In this document: in pieces, positions 14,882-24,552 of the stretch | Numbering within the stretch: the stretch's first letter is position 1 | Layout of the letters: each line of letters begins with the position of its first letter | Assembly: GCF_042652965.1 (NCBI RefSeq) | Contig: NZ_JBHSHL010000025.1 | Coordinates: forward strand, 1-64,000 | DNA length: 64,000 nt | DNA from: Filifactor villosus | GTDB lineage: Bacteria; Bacillota; Clostridia; Peptostreptococcales; Filifactoraceae | Reading direction: 5' to 3' | Program-made: the position numbers and the translations under genes | Notes under the pieces: model-generated | Database searches by the model: none | Seen by the model: only the letters and a program-made list of their open reading frames with translations | Told to the model about the DNA's origin: nothing

Positions 14882-17176
14882 ATGAAAGAGAAGATAGAAT
14901 TGTTGGCTCCGGCAGGGAACAAAGAAGCTCTTTATGCAGCTGTCGCAAACGGTGCGGATGCGGTCTACCTCGCCGGAACCTACTTCGGAGCAAGAGCGTT
15001 TGCCGGAAATTTTACAGCGGAAGGACTGGTCGAGGCCATTGAGTATGCACATGAGAGAAAGGTCAAGGTCTTTGTGACCACCAATACCATCGTGATGGAG
15101 GGAGAGGTCGAGAGGTTTCTGGAGTATATCGGGTTTTTGTACCGAAACGATGCCGATGCCATCATCATTCAAGATATCGGGATGGCACATCTGGTTCGAA
15201 GATTGTATCCTGAGTTGCCCGTACATGCATCCACTCAGATGACCTCCTTGAATTCTCTTGATACCTTGTATCTGAAAGAACTCGGTTTTGAGAGGGTCGT
15301 CTATGCGAGGGAACATTCTTTGGACGAGCTCGAGACCATCAAACGCAAGACGGGGATGGAATCGGAGACCTTTGTCCATGGAGCACTGTGCATCTGTTAC
15401 AGCGGAAACTGTCTGTTCAGCGCAATGACAACGGGGCGTTCCGGCAACCGCGGCTCGTGCAGTCAGCCCTGTCGTATGAAGTACAGCCTTCTTAGGAACA
15501 ACAAGGTCGAGCAGGAGGGCTATCTGCTCAGTGCAAAGGATCTAAGCTGTATCAAGAAGTCCGAGGCTCTGCTGGATTCGTCGGTGGACTCATGGAAGAT
15601 GGAAGGGCGGATGAAGAGAAGCGAGTATGTTGCTACGGTCGTCAAGCACTACAGACATTTGAGAGATGAAGGAGAGATCCTCTCCGACAGGGACAAGGCG
15701 GAGATGGAAGGTGAGTTGGGGCATATTTTTCAGAGGGAGTATACGCACGGGTATCTTCTATCGGCGGACAAGAAGGAGATCGTAAATCCCAAGAGCCCGA
15801 AAAACAAAGGTGTCCCGGTAGCCAAACTTCTCTATTACGACAGGAAGAGGAGGAGAATCGGTCTGAAACTTCTCGACAGTCTTGAAGTCGGAGACGGTCT
15901 TTCGACAGGAGAGAAGGTCGGCAGGATCCTAAAAGGCCGATCGATTCTTAGATCCGCGTCGGCGGAAGAAGAAGTGGAACTTGACTTTGTGGGAGAGATC
16001 GAGAAGGGAGAACTCATCTATAAGACCTATGCGAGGTCGATCATGGAAGAGGCGGTAAGGTCCTATGAACAAAAACGTTTTGATCTTCCCCTGAAGATGA
16101 AGTTGTTTCTTTCGGTAGGTGAGAAGGCAAAGCTCTTCCTTGCGGATGAAGAAGGGAATTCTTTGACCTATGAGGACGATAAAGTGTTGGAAGAAGCGAG
16201 AACCTCCCTCCCGGATTTTGAACTGGTCTACGCTCAGATGTCAAAGCTTGGAGATACTCCTTACAAGCTCGACAGGAAGGACTTTGAAGCGGAGATGGAG
16301 GGAAGGGTGTTTATCGGAAAATCCGATTTGAACCGCATCCGGAGAACGGCGGTGGAGGAGTTGTCCAAACTCAGAAGAAAAAGATACGATCGAAGTATGC
16401 AGGAGATTGAACCGCAAGACTTCCTCAAAGAGATCGAGGCTCTGAGGAAGAAGGAGTATTCTAAAAAGGCCGAGATTTCGGTCAGATGCCGAACGCAAGA
16501 ACAGCTTCTTGCAGCGAAGGAGGAAGGCGTCGATAGGGTGTATGTCGATACAGCTCAGTTGTACAAGAAGGCGGAAGAACTGTTTGAAAGAGAAAAAATC
16601 TGTTATGTTCTTCCCGATGCGGTCAAAGAAGAAGATTTGGATAAGGTCGAAAAAGAGATGCAAGCCTACGGAGACAGTTATATGACCAATTCCTTGGGTC
16701 TTTTGTGGAAGTATAGGGATAAGAAGATGGTAGGGGACTACCTCTTGAATTTGTCCAACAGATACAGCTTGCATTTTTTGGAGGCGCAGAGTTTGACTCC
16801 GTCCTTGGAGTGGATCTATTCCTCCCGATTTGAGCAGTTGGATGAAGTAATAGACAAGGAGAAGGTGGAGATACCGGCCTATCTGACCCCGATGTTTATG
16901 ATCATGGAATATCCCCTGTTCGACAAAAATGCAAAAAGTGGGAGAGATATCTTGGAGTTGAAAGATATGAAGGGGAACAGAACTCCCGTGGTTCGAGATG
17001 AATTAGGCAAGACCAAGATCTTTTCTTACGAGGTGAAGGAACTGGAGCAGGATGTACAGATTCTGTATCAGATGGGATACAGGCATTACAGACTGGAGTT
17101 TCTCAAAGAAGGCAAGGATGAGACACGAAAGGTAATACGTAGATATCGAAGTTATTTAAAGGAAGTAGAGAGATGA
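14882..17176 (+). CDS. U32-family peptidase/RlhA-like protein
   Basis: 764 residues. The N-terminal half is the U32 fold: LLAPAGNKEAL at the start, then HASTQMTSLN, and a cysteine cluster at about 169-196 (CICYSGNC, then SCSQPCRM) that may bind an Fe-S cluster. The longer C-terminal half fits the DUF3656-type extension of the RlhA branch, whose E. coli member is needed for hydroxylation of 23S rRNA C2501. Proteolytic activity is doubtful in this branch. The stop overlaps the mutS2 start by 4 bases, so the two are co-translated. Confidence 0.85.
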   Translation: MKEKIELLAPAGNKEALYAAVANGADAVYLAGTYFGARAFAGNFTAEGLVEAIEYAHERKVKVFVTTNTIVMEGEVERFLEYIGFLYRNDADAIIIQDIGMAHLVRRLYPELPVHASTQMTSLNSLDTLYLKELGFERVVYAREHSLDELETIKRKTGMESETFVHGALCICYSGNCLFSAMTTGRSGNRGSCSQPCRMKYSLLRNNKVEQEGYLLSAKDLSCIKKSEALLDSSVDSWKMEGRMKRSEYVATVVKHYRHLRDEGEILSDRDKAEMEGELGHIFQREYTHGYLLSADKKEIVNPKSPKNKGVPVAKLLYYDRKRRRIGLKLLDSLEVGDGLSTGEKVGRILKGRSILRSASAEEEVELDFVGEIEKGELIYKTYARSIMEEAVRSYEQKRFDLPLKMKLFLSVGEKAKLFLADEEGNSLTYEDDKVLEEARTSLPDFELVYAQMSKLGDTPYKLDRKDFEAEMEGRVFIGKSDLNRIRRTAVEELSKLRRKRYDRSMQEIEPQDFLKEIEALRKKEYSKKAEISVRCRTQEQLLAAKEEGVDRVYVDTAQLYKKAEELFEREKICYVLPDAVKEEDLDKVEKEMQAYGDSYMTNSLGLLWKYRDKKMVGDYLLNLSNRYSLHFLEAQSLTPSLEWIYSSRFEQLDEVIDKEKVEIPAYLTPMFMIMEYPLFDKNAKSGRDILELKDMKGNRTPVVRDELGKTKIFSYEVKELEQDVQILYQMGYRHYRLEFLKEGKDETRKVIRRYRSYLKEVER

Positions 17177-19536
17177 TAGAGAGCAGAACAATGAAGGTTT
17201 TGGAGTATGATGCCATCTTGGAAAAACTCAAGGCTCATGCGGTCTCCGAACTCGGAAAAAAAAGGATAGAAGAGATGAAGGTCTCAACCGATGAACAGGA
17301 GATCCTTCTGTGGCAGGGTCAGACGACGGAGGCGCAGACCATCGTACTGCAAAGCGGATCGATCCCCTTCGGAGCGTTTTATGACACGAGGGAGGCGGTC
17401 AAGCGTGCAGAGTTGGGGGCGGTCTTGGATATGCAACAGCTTTTGCATATCGCTTCCGGCCTTGCGAGCGCCAGGAGGATGAAGGATTTCTTGGATCAGA
17501 AAACTGAGGCGAAAAGGTTGTTGAGCTTATCGAGCTTTTTGACTGCGGACAGGGAGCTGGAGGAGGATGTGTTTTCGGCGATTATTTCTCCGACGGAGAT
17601 GTCGGACAATGCGAGCGGAGAACTCAGGAGGATTCGGAGAAGCATTGTAACCATGCAGGAGAACGTGAGAAAGAAGCTGGACGATATCGTCTCCTCCTCT
17701 CAGGCAAAGTATTTGCAGGACAGCCTCGTTACTATGCGACAGGACAGGTTTGTCGTGCCGGTAAAACTCGAATACAGGGACAAGGTCCCCGGGATTGTGC
17801 ATGATACATCTTCGTCAGGTGCGACCCTGTTTGTCGAACCGATTGCTGTGGTCGAGATCAACAATAAGTTGCAGACCCTGCGAAGCGACGAAAAAAAGGA
17901 GATTCAAAGGATCTTGGGAGAGTTTACCCTTCGGGTAGGAGAGATCTGCGATGCCTTAAGGGATAATCAAGTCTATCTGACGGAGCTGGACTTTATCTTT
18001 GCAAGGGGAAAGCTCTCCGTAGAGATGAAGGCGGAAGAGGCAGGGTTCAATCCACAGATGTATTTGAGGTTGAAACAGGCCAGACATCCCCTGATCGATC
18101 GCAAGAAGGTAATTGCCTCGGACATAGAGATCGGAGAAGGGTATCGGACTCTTGTGATCACCGGTCCAAATACAGGTGGAAAGACCGTGACCCTAAAGAC
18201 GATAGGCCTGTTTGCCCTGATGTTTCAAAGCGGTCTGCACCTGCCTTGCGACTACGGCAGCAACATGTGTATCTTTGAGCATATCTTTGCGGACATCGGA
18301 GATGAGCAGAGTATTGAACAGAGTCTCTCGACCTTTTCTTCTCATATGACACATATTGTAAAGATACTGGAAAACTTGGGCGATCGGAATTTGGTGCTCT
18401 TCGATGAGCTCGGAGCGGGTACCGATCCCGTGGAGGGAGCCGCACTGGCGATCTCCATTCTGGAAGAAGTGAGACAAAACGACTCTCTGTGCATAGCTAC
18501 CACGCATTACAGTGAACTCAAACACTATGCCTTGACACAGGAGGGGGTTGAGAATGCGTCGATGGAGTTTGATGTCGACACCCTATCGCCCACCTACCGT
18601 ATGATGATCGGAATCCCCGGAAAGTCGAATGCCTTTGAGATCTCAAAGAGGCTGGGTCTGTCCGAACGATTGATCGAGAACTCCAGATCGAGGATCCATA
18701 CGGATAAACTTTTGATGGAGGACGTGCTCAAGGAGATCGAAGATGAGAGGAAGGAGATGGCACTTCAAAAGAAGGAGAGCGATGCTATCTATCTTCGTGC
18801 CAAAGAGTTGGAATCGAAACTGGAAGAGAGGGAGAGAAGGACAAAGCGAAGGTTGGAGCAGGAACTTCTCGAAGGAAAGAAACAGGCGGCCAAGCTTCTG
18901 AAAGAGGCTCAAGATGAAGTGGAAGATCAACTTAGGGAGATCGCAAAACTCAAAGAAGAACTCGACAGGGAAGACTTGAACAAGCAGCTTGAGAAGGCGC
19001 GAAAGCGGATCAAAGACACATTGAAGGCCTCCTCCTACGATGAGAACATTCTCTATACGCAGGAAGATGCCGAAAAGTCGCTGAATGAGGTAAAAGAAGG
19101 CATGAGGGTCTATGTATCGACCTTCCATCAGGAGGGAGTCGTCCTCTCCGCCGATGATAAAAAACGGGAAGCAAGCGTACAGCTGGGAGCGATGAAGATG
19201 AACCTACCCTATGAGATTCTTCAACCTCCCAAAAAGCAAAAGAGCCAAAACGCTTATACCGGTGCAGGCAAGATAAGAAAAGATAAGAGTATGCACATCA
19301 AGACGGAGATAGATCTTCGGGGTATGGATATGGAGTCGGCTCGAATGGAGTTGGAGAAGTACCTTGACGATGCGGTGTTGTCCAATTTGCCGCAGGTTAC
19401 GATCATTCACGGAGTGGGGACGATGGTACTCAAAAAGGGTGTGGAACAGTTTCTTAAGACCTACAAACCGGTAAAGAGTTTTCGCCAAGGAAAGTATGGC
19501 GAAGGAGGTCCCGGAGTTACGATTGTACGTTTTTAA
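17173..19536 (+). CDS. mutS2: MutS2 (ribosome rescue/recombination ATPase)
   Basis: 787 residues. MutS core ATPase with Walker A TGPNTGGKTVTLKT at about 329, Walker B LVLFDELGAGTDP, a long charged coiled coil (about 510-630), and a C-terminal Smr endonuclease domain (about 709-787) with the TEIDLRGMD and IHGVGTMVLK motifs. Family members split collided ribosomes or restrain recombination. The start overlaps the U32 gene; an internal ATG at 17191 is an alternative. Confidence 0.95.
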   Translation: MIESRTMKVLEYDAILEKLKAHAVSELGKKRIEEMKVSTDEQEILLWQGQTTEAQTIVLQSGSIPFGAFYDTREAVKRAELGAVLDMQQLLHIASGLASARRMKDFLDQKTEAKRLLSLSSFLTADRELEEDVFSAIISPTEMSDNASGELRRIRRSIVTMQENVRKKLDDIVSSSQAKYLQDSLVTMRQDRFVVPVKLEYRDKVPGIVHDTSSSGATLFVEPIAVVEINNKLQTLRSDEKKEIQRILGEFTLRVGEICDALRDNQVYLTELDFIFARGKLSVEMKAEEAGFNPQMYLRLKQARHPLIDRKKVIASDIEIGEGYRTLVITGPNTGGKTVTLKTIGLFALMFQSGLHLPCDYGSNMCIFEHIFADIGDEQSIEQSLSTFSSHMTHIVKILENLGDRNLVLFDELGAGTDPVEGAALAISILEEVRQNDSLCIATTHYSELKHYALTQEGVENASMEFDVDTLSPTYRMMIGIPGKSNAFEISKRLGLSERLIENSRSRIHTDKLLMEDVLKEIEDERKEMALQKKESDAIYLRAKELESKLEERERRTKRRLEQELLEGKKQAAKLLKEAQDEVEDQLREIAKLKEELDREDLNKQLEKARKRIKDTLKASSYDENILYTQEDAEKSLNEVKEGMRVYVSTFHQEGVVLSADDKKREASVQLGAMKMNLPYEILQPPKKQKSQNAYTGAGKIRKDKSMHIKTEIDLRGMDMESARMELEKYLDDAVLSNLPQVTIIHGVGTMVLKKGVEQFLKTYKPVKSFRQGKYGEGGPGVTIVRF

Positions 19537-19604
19537 ATCGAGAAAAAAGGTCGGAAGCAACTCTTTCTTTGTTGATGCGGACGGAAGGGATTTAGGCGAT
19601 TTCA

Positions 19605-19790
19605 TACTGTTCTCCGATAAAGGTGCAGATATATCCGCATCCACAAACATAAAAATTTGTTTTATCGCCCATAGAATAAAAAACATTGATATCCATAGTT
19701 CGAACGGAAGCGGTAGCGGATGGAAAAAAAGTTTGTCAAATCCGCATTTTCAACAGTTTGACCCTTCGCATAACATCGATTCTATGCTGA
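19605..19790. repeat. Family B copy next to a family C fragment
   Basis: ATACTGTTCTCCGATAAAG to TTGATATCCATAG (reverse-orientation B, 19605-19700). A C-type stretch follows, with AACATCGATTCTATGCTGATTTT near 19770. The remainder of the 19537-20080 gap shows nothing else. Confidence 0.5.
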
Positions 19791-20080
19791 TTTTTTAAAA
19801 TATATTCTATTTCCATAGAGTGATTTGTTCGTACAGGCTTCACAAAAAACGTTTTTTCGCGTAAAAATCGGCAAGATTCGAACCAATAGTTCGAACTTTA
19901 GGAAAAAAGCACAGCTATTACATTGTAAATGATAAAAATATCAGTTAAAATAATCTTAGATAAGGGAAAGATCCTTATAAATAGACGTTCTCCTGAAGAT
20001 AGAATCCGGAAAATGGGCAAAATTTGTTTCTTTCGTAGGGAGAGGAGGATTTTTTGAAAGCGAGATAGGGAGGGATGAGA

Positions 20081-20929
20081 TTGAAGACGGACAAAAAACG
20101 CCAAATCACGCTTTTGATCGCCGTGTTGATGATGATACAACCGACAATGATCTTTGCAAAAGGAACAAAAACGTTCAAGGCGGTAAGAAGTTACGAAAAT
20201 GGATTTTCCGATGTCAAACAGAGTGACTGGTTCTACCATTCGGTGAAGAAGGCTTATATGGCTTCTCTTATAAGCGGACGTACTTCGACAAATTTTGAGC
20301 CGAAGTCCGATATCGATCTGTGCGAGGTTATTACGATAGCTTGTAAGATTCATTCCATCTACAACAACAAGGAAATTGTGGATACAAAGCAGATGGAAAG
20401 GTGGTATGATACCTATATCCAATATGCGGTGAAGAACGGGATCATCAGAGCATATGATTTTGAAGGCAGATATGACAGGCCGGCCACAAGAGGAGAGACT
20501 GCTTACATCTTGCACAACAGCGTACCGAAGTCGGAGTTTAAGTCAAAAACCGACAGAAAGATTCCCGATGTTTCAACAGCAACGCGTTATCACAATGAAA
20601 TCTATCGTCTTTTTCAATCGGGTGTGATAGAGGGCAAGGACATCGCGGGAGCTTTCAGACCTAACGAGCCGATTGCGAGGATGGAGGTCGCCGTTATTGC
20701 CGTGAAGGTTCTCTATGAGGAGGAAAGGCTTCCTTCGTCGCCGGTCAACAACAAATCTTCAGAGATTGAGAAGGAAGACGAAAAGGAGGAAAGTCAAGGC
20801 AAGTATGAAAGCCCTGTCGGCATTGCACGAGAGGAAGGCGGTACTAATGGAAGTCGGCTTTTGATGGAGGAAGAGACCATCTTTGAGAAACAGCCTGAAA
20901 ATATAATGGAAGACGAAGCATCCAAGTAG
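20081..20929 (+). CDS. SLH-domain surface protein
   Basis: 282 residues. N-terminal signal peptide (basic KTDKKR, hydrophobic core, cleavage near IFAKG). Three SLH repeats follow: NGFSDVKQSDWFYHSV, the segment with YDTYIQYAVKNGIIRAY, and IPDVSTATRYHNEIYRLF with SGVIEG. These bind secondary cell-wall polymer. A charged Glu/Lys/Ser tail follows with no enzyme domain. A TTG at 20081 fits the GGGAGGG ribosome site better (7 bases) than the ATG at 20075, which touches it. Followed after 18 bases by a nitroreductase. Confidence 0.82.
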   Translation: MKTDKKRQITLLIAVLMMIQPTMIFAKGTKTFKAVRSYENGFSDVKQSDWFYHSVKKAYMASLISGRTSTNFEPKSDIDLCEVITIACKIHSIYNNKEIVDTKQMERWYDTYIQYAVKNGIIRAYDFEGRYDRPATRGETAYILHNSVPKSEFKSKTDRKIPDVSTATRYHNEIYRLFQSGVIEGKDIAGAFRPNEPIARMEVAVIAVKVLYEEERLPSSPVNNKSSEIEKEDEKEESQGKYESPVGIAREEGGTNGSRLLMEEETIFEKQPENIMEDEASK

Positions 20930-20947
20930 AGAATGGAGGTAAGGCGG

Positions 20948-21523
20948 ATGTTAAAGGATTTGATACGCAAAAACAGAACCTATCGTAGGTATAAGCAGGA
21001 AGAACCGATTTCTATCGAGATGTTGAAGGAACTCGTCGATGCGGCAAGAATCTCATCAAACGGAAACAATATGCAGGCTCTGAAATATATCGTTTCGAAT
21101 CAGAAGGAGATGAATGAATCGATTTTTTCTTCCTTGAAATGGGCGGCATCTTTGAGCGATTGGAACGGACCTGAAGAGGGAGAGAGACCGTCCGCGTACA
21201 TCGTCATTCTTTTGGATAAGCAAATTCGTTCCAACCCTTTCTGGGATCACGGGATAGCGGCTACCAACATTCTGCTCTGTGCAACGGAAGGCGGATATGG
21301 AGGTTGTATGTTTGCTTCCTTCAACAAAGAAGTTTTGGGACGAATACTTGAGCTTCCGGAGCACCTTGAACCCCTTATGGTCATCTCTCTGGGGGTCGTG
21401 AAGGAGGTTGTTGTGCTCGAGGAGATGAAAGATGGAACATACAAGTATTATAGAGATGAACATGCAGTTCACCATGTACCCAAAAGGAGTTTGGAAGAAG
21501 TGCTATACAAGGAGTTCGTATAA
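20948..21523 (+). CDS. Nitroreductase-family FMN oxidoreductase
   Basis: 191 residues. N-terminal RKNRTYRRYKQEEPISIEML is the FMN-phosphate-binding start of the family. SSNGNNMQALKYIV and GIAATNILLCATEGGYGG are the usual dimer and flavin blocks. Substrate unknown: nitro-compounds, quinones or flavin itself are possible. Start at 20948 has GGAGG 8 bases upstream; an ATG at 20933 overlaps that site. Probably co-transcribed with the SLH gene. Confidence 0.85.
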   Translation: MLKDLIRKNRTYRRYKQEEPISIEMLKELVDAARISSNGNNMQALKYIVSNQKEMNESIFSSLKWAASLSDWNGPEEGERPSAYIVILLDKQIRSNPFWDHGIAATNILLCATEGGYGGCMFASFNKEVLGRILELPEHLEPLMVISLGVVKEVVVLEEMKDGTYKYYRDEHAVHHVPKRSLEEVLYKEFV

Positions 21524-21555
21524 CTTTATTTCACTAATGACACTGAAATAAAGTT
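21522..21555. terminator. Perfect hairpin after the nitroreductase gene
   Basis: 12-bp perfect stem AACTTTATTTCA/TGAAATAAAGTT with a 10-nt loop, overlapping the gene stop. AT-rich with no T-run, so it may be a 3' stabiliser or a binding site rather than a terminator. Confidence 0.45.
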
Positions 21556-21749
21556 CGTGTATAAATGAAGTCTATGGTTGTGGTAGAGGGCAGGTTTATC
21601 CGCTTGAAGCGTGCAGTCATTGACGCTACAGCCCGGCAAATGGTATTTCAAATCCTATAAAGTACAAACGATCGATCGCTGAGGCAGATAGTGGTGTAAG
21701 AACTGCAAAACTGCAAGAATCTACTGTGTGGGATCGATCATTTGTGTTG

Positions 21750-21860
21750 TCATCCAATAAATTGTCATATCCATTTTGGGACGATGAATCTTTGTTTTAC
21801 CTCCGGGGAGTACAAATTGTTGATATCGACAGTGCGACGAATAACAGTACAAATAGGGAA
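21750..21860. repeat. Family B repeat, decayed copy
   Basis: CATATCCATTTTGGGA on the left and TTGTTGATATCGACAG on the right keep the B pattern at about the right spacing; ends are eroded. The 21556-21749 stretch before it shows nothing recognisable. Confidence 0.3.
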
Positions 21861-21929
21861 CAATGAGAATCTAAACAGGGGGACATTTAGAAAACCGGTT
21901 TATCTAAATTTGAATAGGGGGATATCACT

Positions 21930-22442
21930 ATGATAAGCAAAAATTTGAACAAGGCATTAAATGAGCAGGTGAATTTTGAATTTCAGTCTTCTTATGACTA
22001 CATTGCTATGGAGGTGTATTTCAAGGAGAAGAACTTGGACGGTTTTGCAAACTACTTCCACGTACAGGCTTTGGAAGAGAGAATCCATGCTTATATGATC
22101 ATGGATTACATTGCTCGAACCGGAGGAAGGATTGAGTTGTCTGCGATCAGCAAGCCGAATATGAAGTTTGAAAACAACGTTGCTGTTTTGAAATCCGCTT
22201 TGGAGCATGAAGAGGCAGTTACCAGATCGATATACAAGTTGATGGATATGGCGATCGATGAGAACAATCACTCCGCGAGAAACTTCCTCAACCAGTTTAT
22301 CGCAGAACAGGATGAGGAAGAAGAGCAGGCGAGAGACTTGCTCGAAAAAATGAAGATGATCGGCGATGAACCGTCGGGAATCTTCTTGATCGATGCACAG
22401 CTGAAGCAGAGGACTTTGCCGCAAGAGGGCTCTCAACAATAA
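21930..22442 (+). CDS. Ferritin
   Basis: 170 residues, bacterial FtnA-type four-helix bundle that stores iron in a 24-subunit shell. Ferroxidase-type residues are visible: Glu in NEQVNFEFQSSYDY (helix A), EERIHAY (helix B), EHEEAV (helix C) and EQDEEEEQAR (helix D). Ribosome site AGGGGGATATCACT. Not adjacent to the heme island, but it is the natural iron store for that system. Strong terminator at 22677. Confidence 0.92.
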   Translation: MISKNLNKALNEQVNFEFQSSYDYIAMEVYFKEKNLDGFANYFHVQALEERIHAYMIMDYIARTGGRIELSAISKPNMKFENNVAVLKSALEHEEAVTRSIYKLMDMAIDENNHSARNFLNQFIAEQDEEEEQARDLLEKMKMIGDEPSGIFLIDAQLKQRTLPQEGSQQ

Positions 22443-22676
22443 AGTCGACCATCAGCTTCTGTTGGTGCAAACAATCAACGGGTGAGGAGACGATTTTGAA
22501 TATCGTTCTCTCTTTATGTAGTAGCAGTTTCATCGATACAGGCAATGGAAGAAGATAGGATCTCACGGAGAAGTCCGGTCAGAGTTCCTGCAATATCAAA
22601 TTTGTAAGGTTTGAAGGTATCGAAGCGAGTGCGGAACCTGAGATTCTATCGGCAGGCAATATGGGATATGAAACAA

Positions 22677-22722
22677 AAAGAGGGGAGGGATCAAGCTCAG
22701 GCTTGGATCCTCCCCTCTTTGA
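22677..22722 (+). terminator. Strong terminator between ferritin and the parvulin gene
   Basis: AAAGAGGGGAGG/CCTCCCCTCTTT outer stem with an inner ATC-AAGC/GCTT-GATC stem. It serves ferritin (235 bases upstream) and may also stop the convergent minus-strand gene. Confidence 0.75.
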
Positions 22723-22771
22723 ATCTTCGATGATGCTAAGGAAATACCTCATAATTTGAACAACCGTCGTA

Positions 22772-22885
22772 ACACTATTCTTCCTTTAAGTGATGAATAT
22801 AAATAATCCGTGACCCATAGAAAACAAAACCATTTTTCGTGATCGACAAATAGATATAACCGCACTTCTATCGAAGAATAGTATT
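22772..22885. repeat. Family B palindromic repeat
   Basis: ACACTATTCTTCC to GAAGAATAGTATTAGTG, with GTGACCCATAGAA in the centre as in the 23847 copy. It lies at the 3' end of the parvulin gene. Confidence 0.6.
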
Positions 22886-22899
22886 AGTGTAAAACGTGT

Positions 22900-23646
22900 C
22901 TACATCATTTCGACGGGATATTTGTCGAGCAGTGATTTGATACGCTCTTGGTAGGCCTGATGTTGTTTTTGAGACAGAAGATTTGCTTCGATATCGTTGG
23001 AAACACTCTCATAATGAAGTTGCTCCGCTTCCTGCTTGCCCGTTAATTTGATCAGATGATAGCCGAACTGTGTTTTTACGGGTTTGCTCACTTCGCCAAG
23101 TTCAAGGGAAAAGGCGGCCTGTTCAAACTCGGGAACCATCTGTCCGCGTCCGAACTGTCCCAAACTTCCTCCGCTTGTCTTGGAAGGACAGGAGGAATGT
23201 TCGCTTGCGAGTGAAGCGAAGTCTTCTCCTTCTTCCACCTTTATATAGAGTTCATTCGCCTTTTCTTCACTGTCTACCAGTATATGGGAGGCTTCGATCT
23301 TTTCGCCTTGAAGGAAGTGGGATCTGTTCTCCTCATAGAAGGCCTTCTTCTCTTCCTCGCTCACGGAAACGGAATTTAAGATCTGCTTTATAGCAAGCTG
23401 TGTCAATAAATTTTCCGTTACGGATGCCAACTGTTCTTTAAATTCGCTGTTTTCGTCAAGCTTGTTCGCCTTTGCATCCAAGTACATCAGTTTCTGATTG
23501 ATCATCTCTCCTAAAAAAGCCTTGTCTCCTTCGCTCCCCTGAAAGCTTCTCAAGATTTCGGGACTTAAGGACTGCTTCATAAAATCGAGATCTTTTTGGG
23601 TAATCTCGTGGCCGTTGACCTTTGCAAGTAATTTTGAATTTGACAT
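22900..23646 (-). CDS. Cytoplasmic peptidyl-prolyl isomerase, parvulin/PrsA-like
   Basis: 248 residues. A SurA/PrsA-like N-terminal helical region (1-110) is followed by one parvulin domain (about 115-210): ASHILVDSEEKANEL, CPSKTSGGSLGQFGRGQMVP and TQFGYHLIKL. There is no signal peptide or lipobox, so unlike PrsA it should act in the cytoplasm, for example as a folding helper. Start at 23646 (AGGAG 9 bases upstream) is preferred over an in-frame upstream ATG. Own transcript. Confidence 0.88.
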   Translation of the reverse strand: MSNSKLLAKVNGHEITQKDLDFMKQSLSPEILRSFQGSEGDKAFLGEMINQKLMYLDAKANKLDENSEFKEQLASVTENLLTQLAIKQILNSVSVSEEEKKAFYEENRSHFLQGEKIEASHILVDSEEKANELYIKVEEGEDFASLASEHSSCPSKTSGGSLGQFGRGQMVPEFEQAAFSLELGEVSKPVKTQFGYHLIKLTGKQEAEQLHYESVSNDIEANLLSQKQHQAYQERIKSLLDKYPVEMM

Positions 23647-23734
23647 AGTTTTTCTCCTAACTTGATTATAGTGATAAAACATACAAGAACTATTATAGTC
23701 CAAAATAAGATATTTACCAAATAAATTTAAGATA

Positions 23735-23830
23735 ATACTGCATAATTTGAAACATGGGCATAAAATCCGCTTGAAGAAAGGGCGAGCTTGTTAAAGGCAC
23801 TCATCCGATAAATTTTTGTATCTTGGCATC
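23735..23830. repeat. Family C repeat, partial
   Basis: AATACTGCATAATTTGAAA and GGGCATAAAATCCGCTTG match the left part of the copies at 31921 and 59450. The right end is not clear. Confidence 0.4.
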
Positions 23831-23846
23831 CATATGAAGAAGTGTA

Positions 23847-23960
23847 ATACTATTATTCTTTTGAGTTGTGGATATAAATAATCTGTGACCCATAGAAGAT
23901 AAACCGACTTTTCGCAGTTTGAAAAACAGATATATCTATACTTCTATTGAAAAATAGTAT
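23847..23960. repeat. Family B palindromic repeat
   Basis: Full 114-base copy from ATACTATTATTC to AAAAATAGTAT, nearly identical to 12820-12933. Confidence 0.65.
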
Positions 23961-24245
23961 AAACTTGCCTCTGTACATTCTTTCCCTAAGCGTTGTCCTT
24001 TTTCGAGCGGATTTCGGTACCGGATGAGGATATCGCTTATATGAGCGGCAACCTTCTCAAGTAACCTCGGATCCGTTCTTGATATTATACCTTTGAGAGC
24101 ATATTTATAAACAGGGATAACGGGCAGGATGAGGAAGAAGGGATTTTGTTTTTTTATATTGAAGAGGTTGAAAAAAAGAGATAGAATAAAATAAAACAAT
24201 GGTTTATTCGGATTGAACCGAAGCTCTTGAAGCTCCTTTTTGAAA
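23961..24245 (-). pseudogene. Remnant of a small membrane-protein gene flanked by repeats
   Basis: A minus-strand frame is open from a stop near 24259 down to the family B element. It reads GFKKELQELRFNPNKPLFYF, then hydrophobic ILSLFFNLF and FFLILPVIPVYKYALKG, then SDILIRYRNPLEKGQRLG. The codon pattern and amphipathic composition look like real coding sequence, but there is no ATG. A TTG near 24199 has AAAAAGGAG more than 35 bases away. Both ends are cut by repeats, so it is probably a gene fragment. Family unknown. Confidence 0.35.
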
Positions 24246-24272
24246 CCTTTGATTTTCTCTTATAGTCTTATT

Positions 24273-24384
24273 ATACTATTCTACGATTGAGCTGTTGGGG
24301 AAGAAAACTATAAGGTTTGTCCAAAACGTGTAGGAATCAAACCGTGCAAGCGATCAAGTGAAACGGAGAAGGGAAGAATACTAT
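24273..24384. repeat. Family A repeat, degenerate copy
   Basis: ATACTATTCTACGATTGAG start and GCAAGCGATCAAGTG core; it runs directly into a family B copy. Confidence 0.4.
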
Positions 24385-24481
24385 TTATTCGATAGAACAG
24401 GTGTTATATCCATTCCATAACCGGGAATCTTCTAACGAAATGCAAACCATTTATTTCAAGACTTCAAATGAAGAATAGTAA
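24378..24481. repeat. Family B repeat, degenerate copy next to A
   Basis: ATACTATTTATTCGATAG to TCAAATGAAGAATAGTA. Forms an A-B pair with the preceding element just upstream of comEA. Confidence 0.45.
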
Positions 24482-24552
24482 TAACAAGGAAAAAGAGTTT
24501 TTTAACCCTATGTTTCGACTTCCACTACATATTGATCGGAGGGGAGAAGTTT

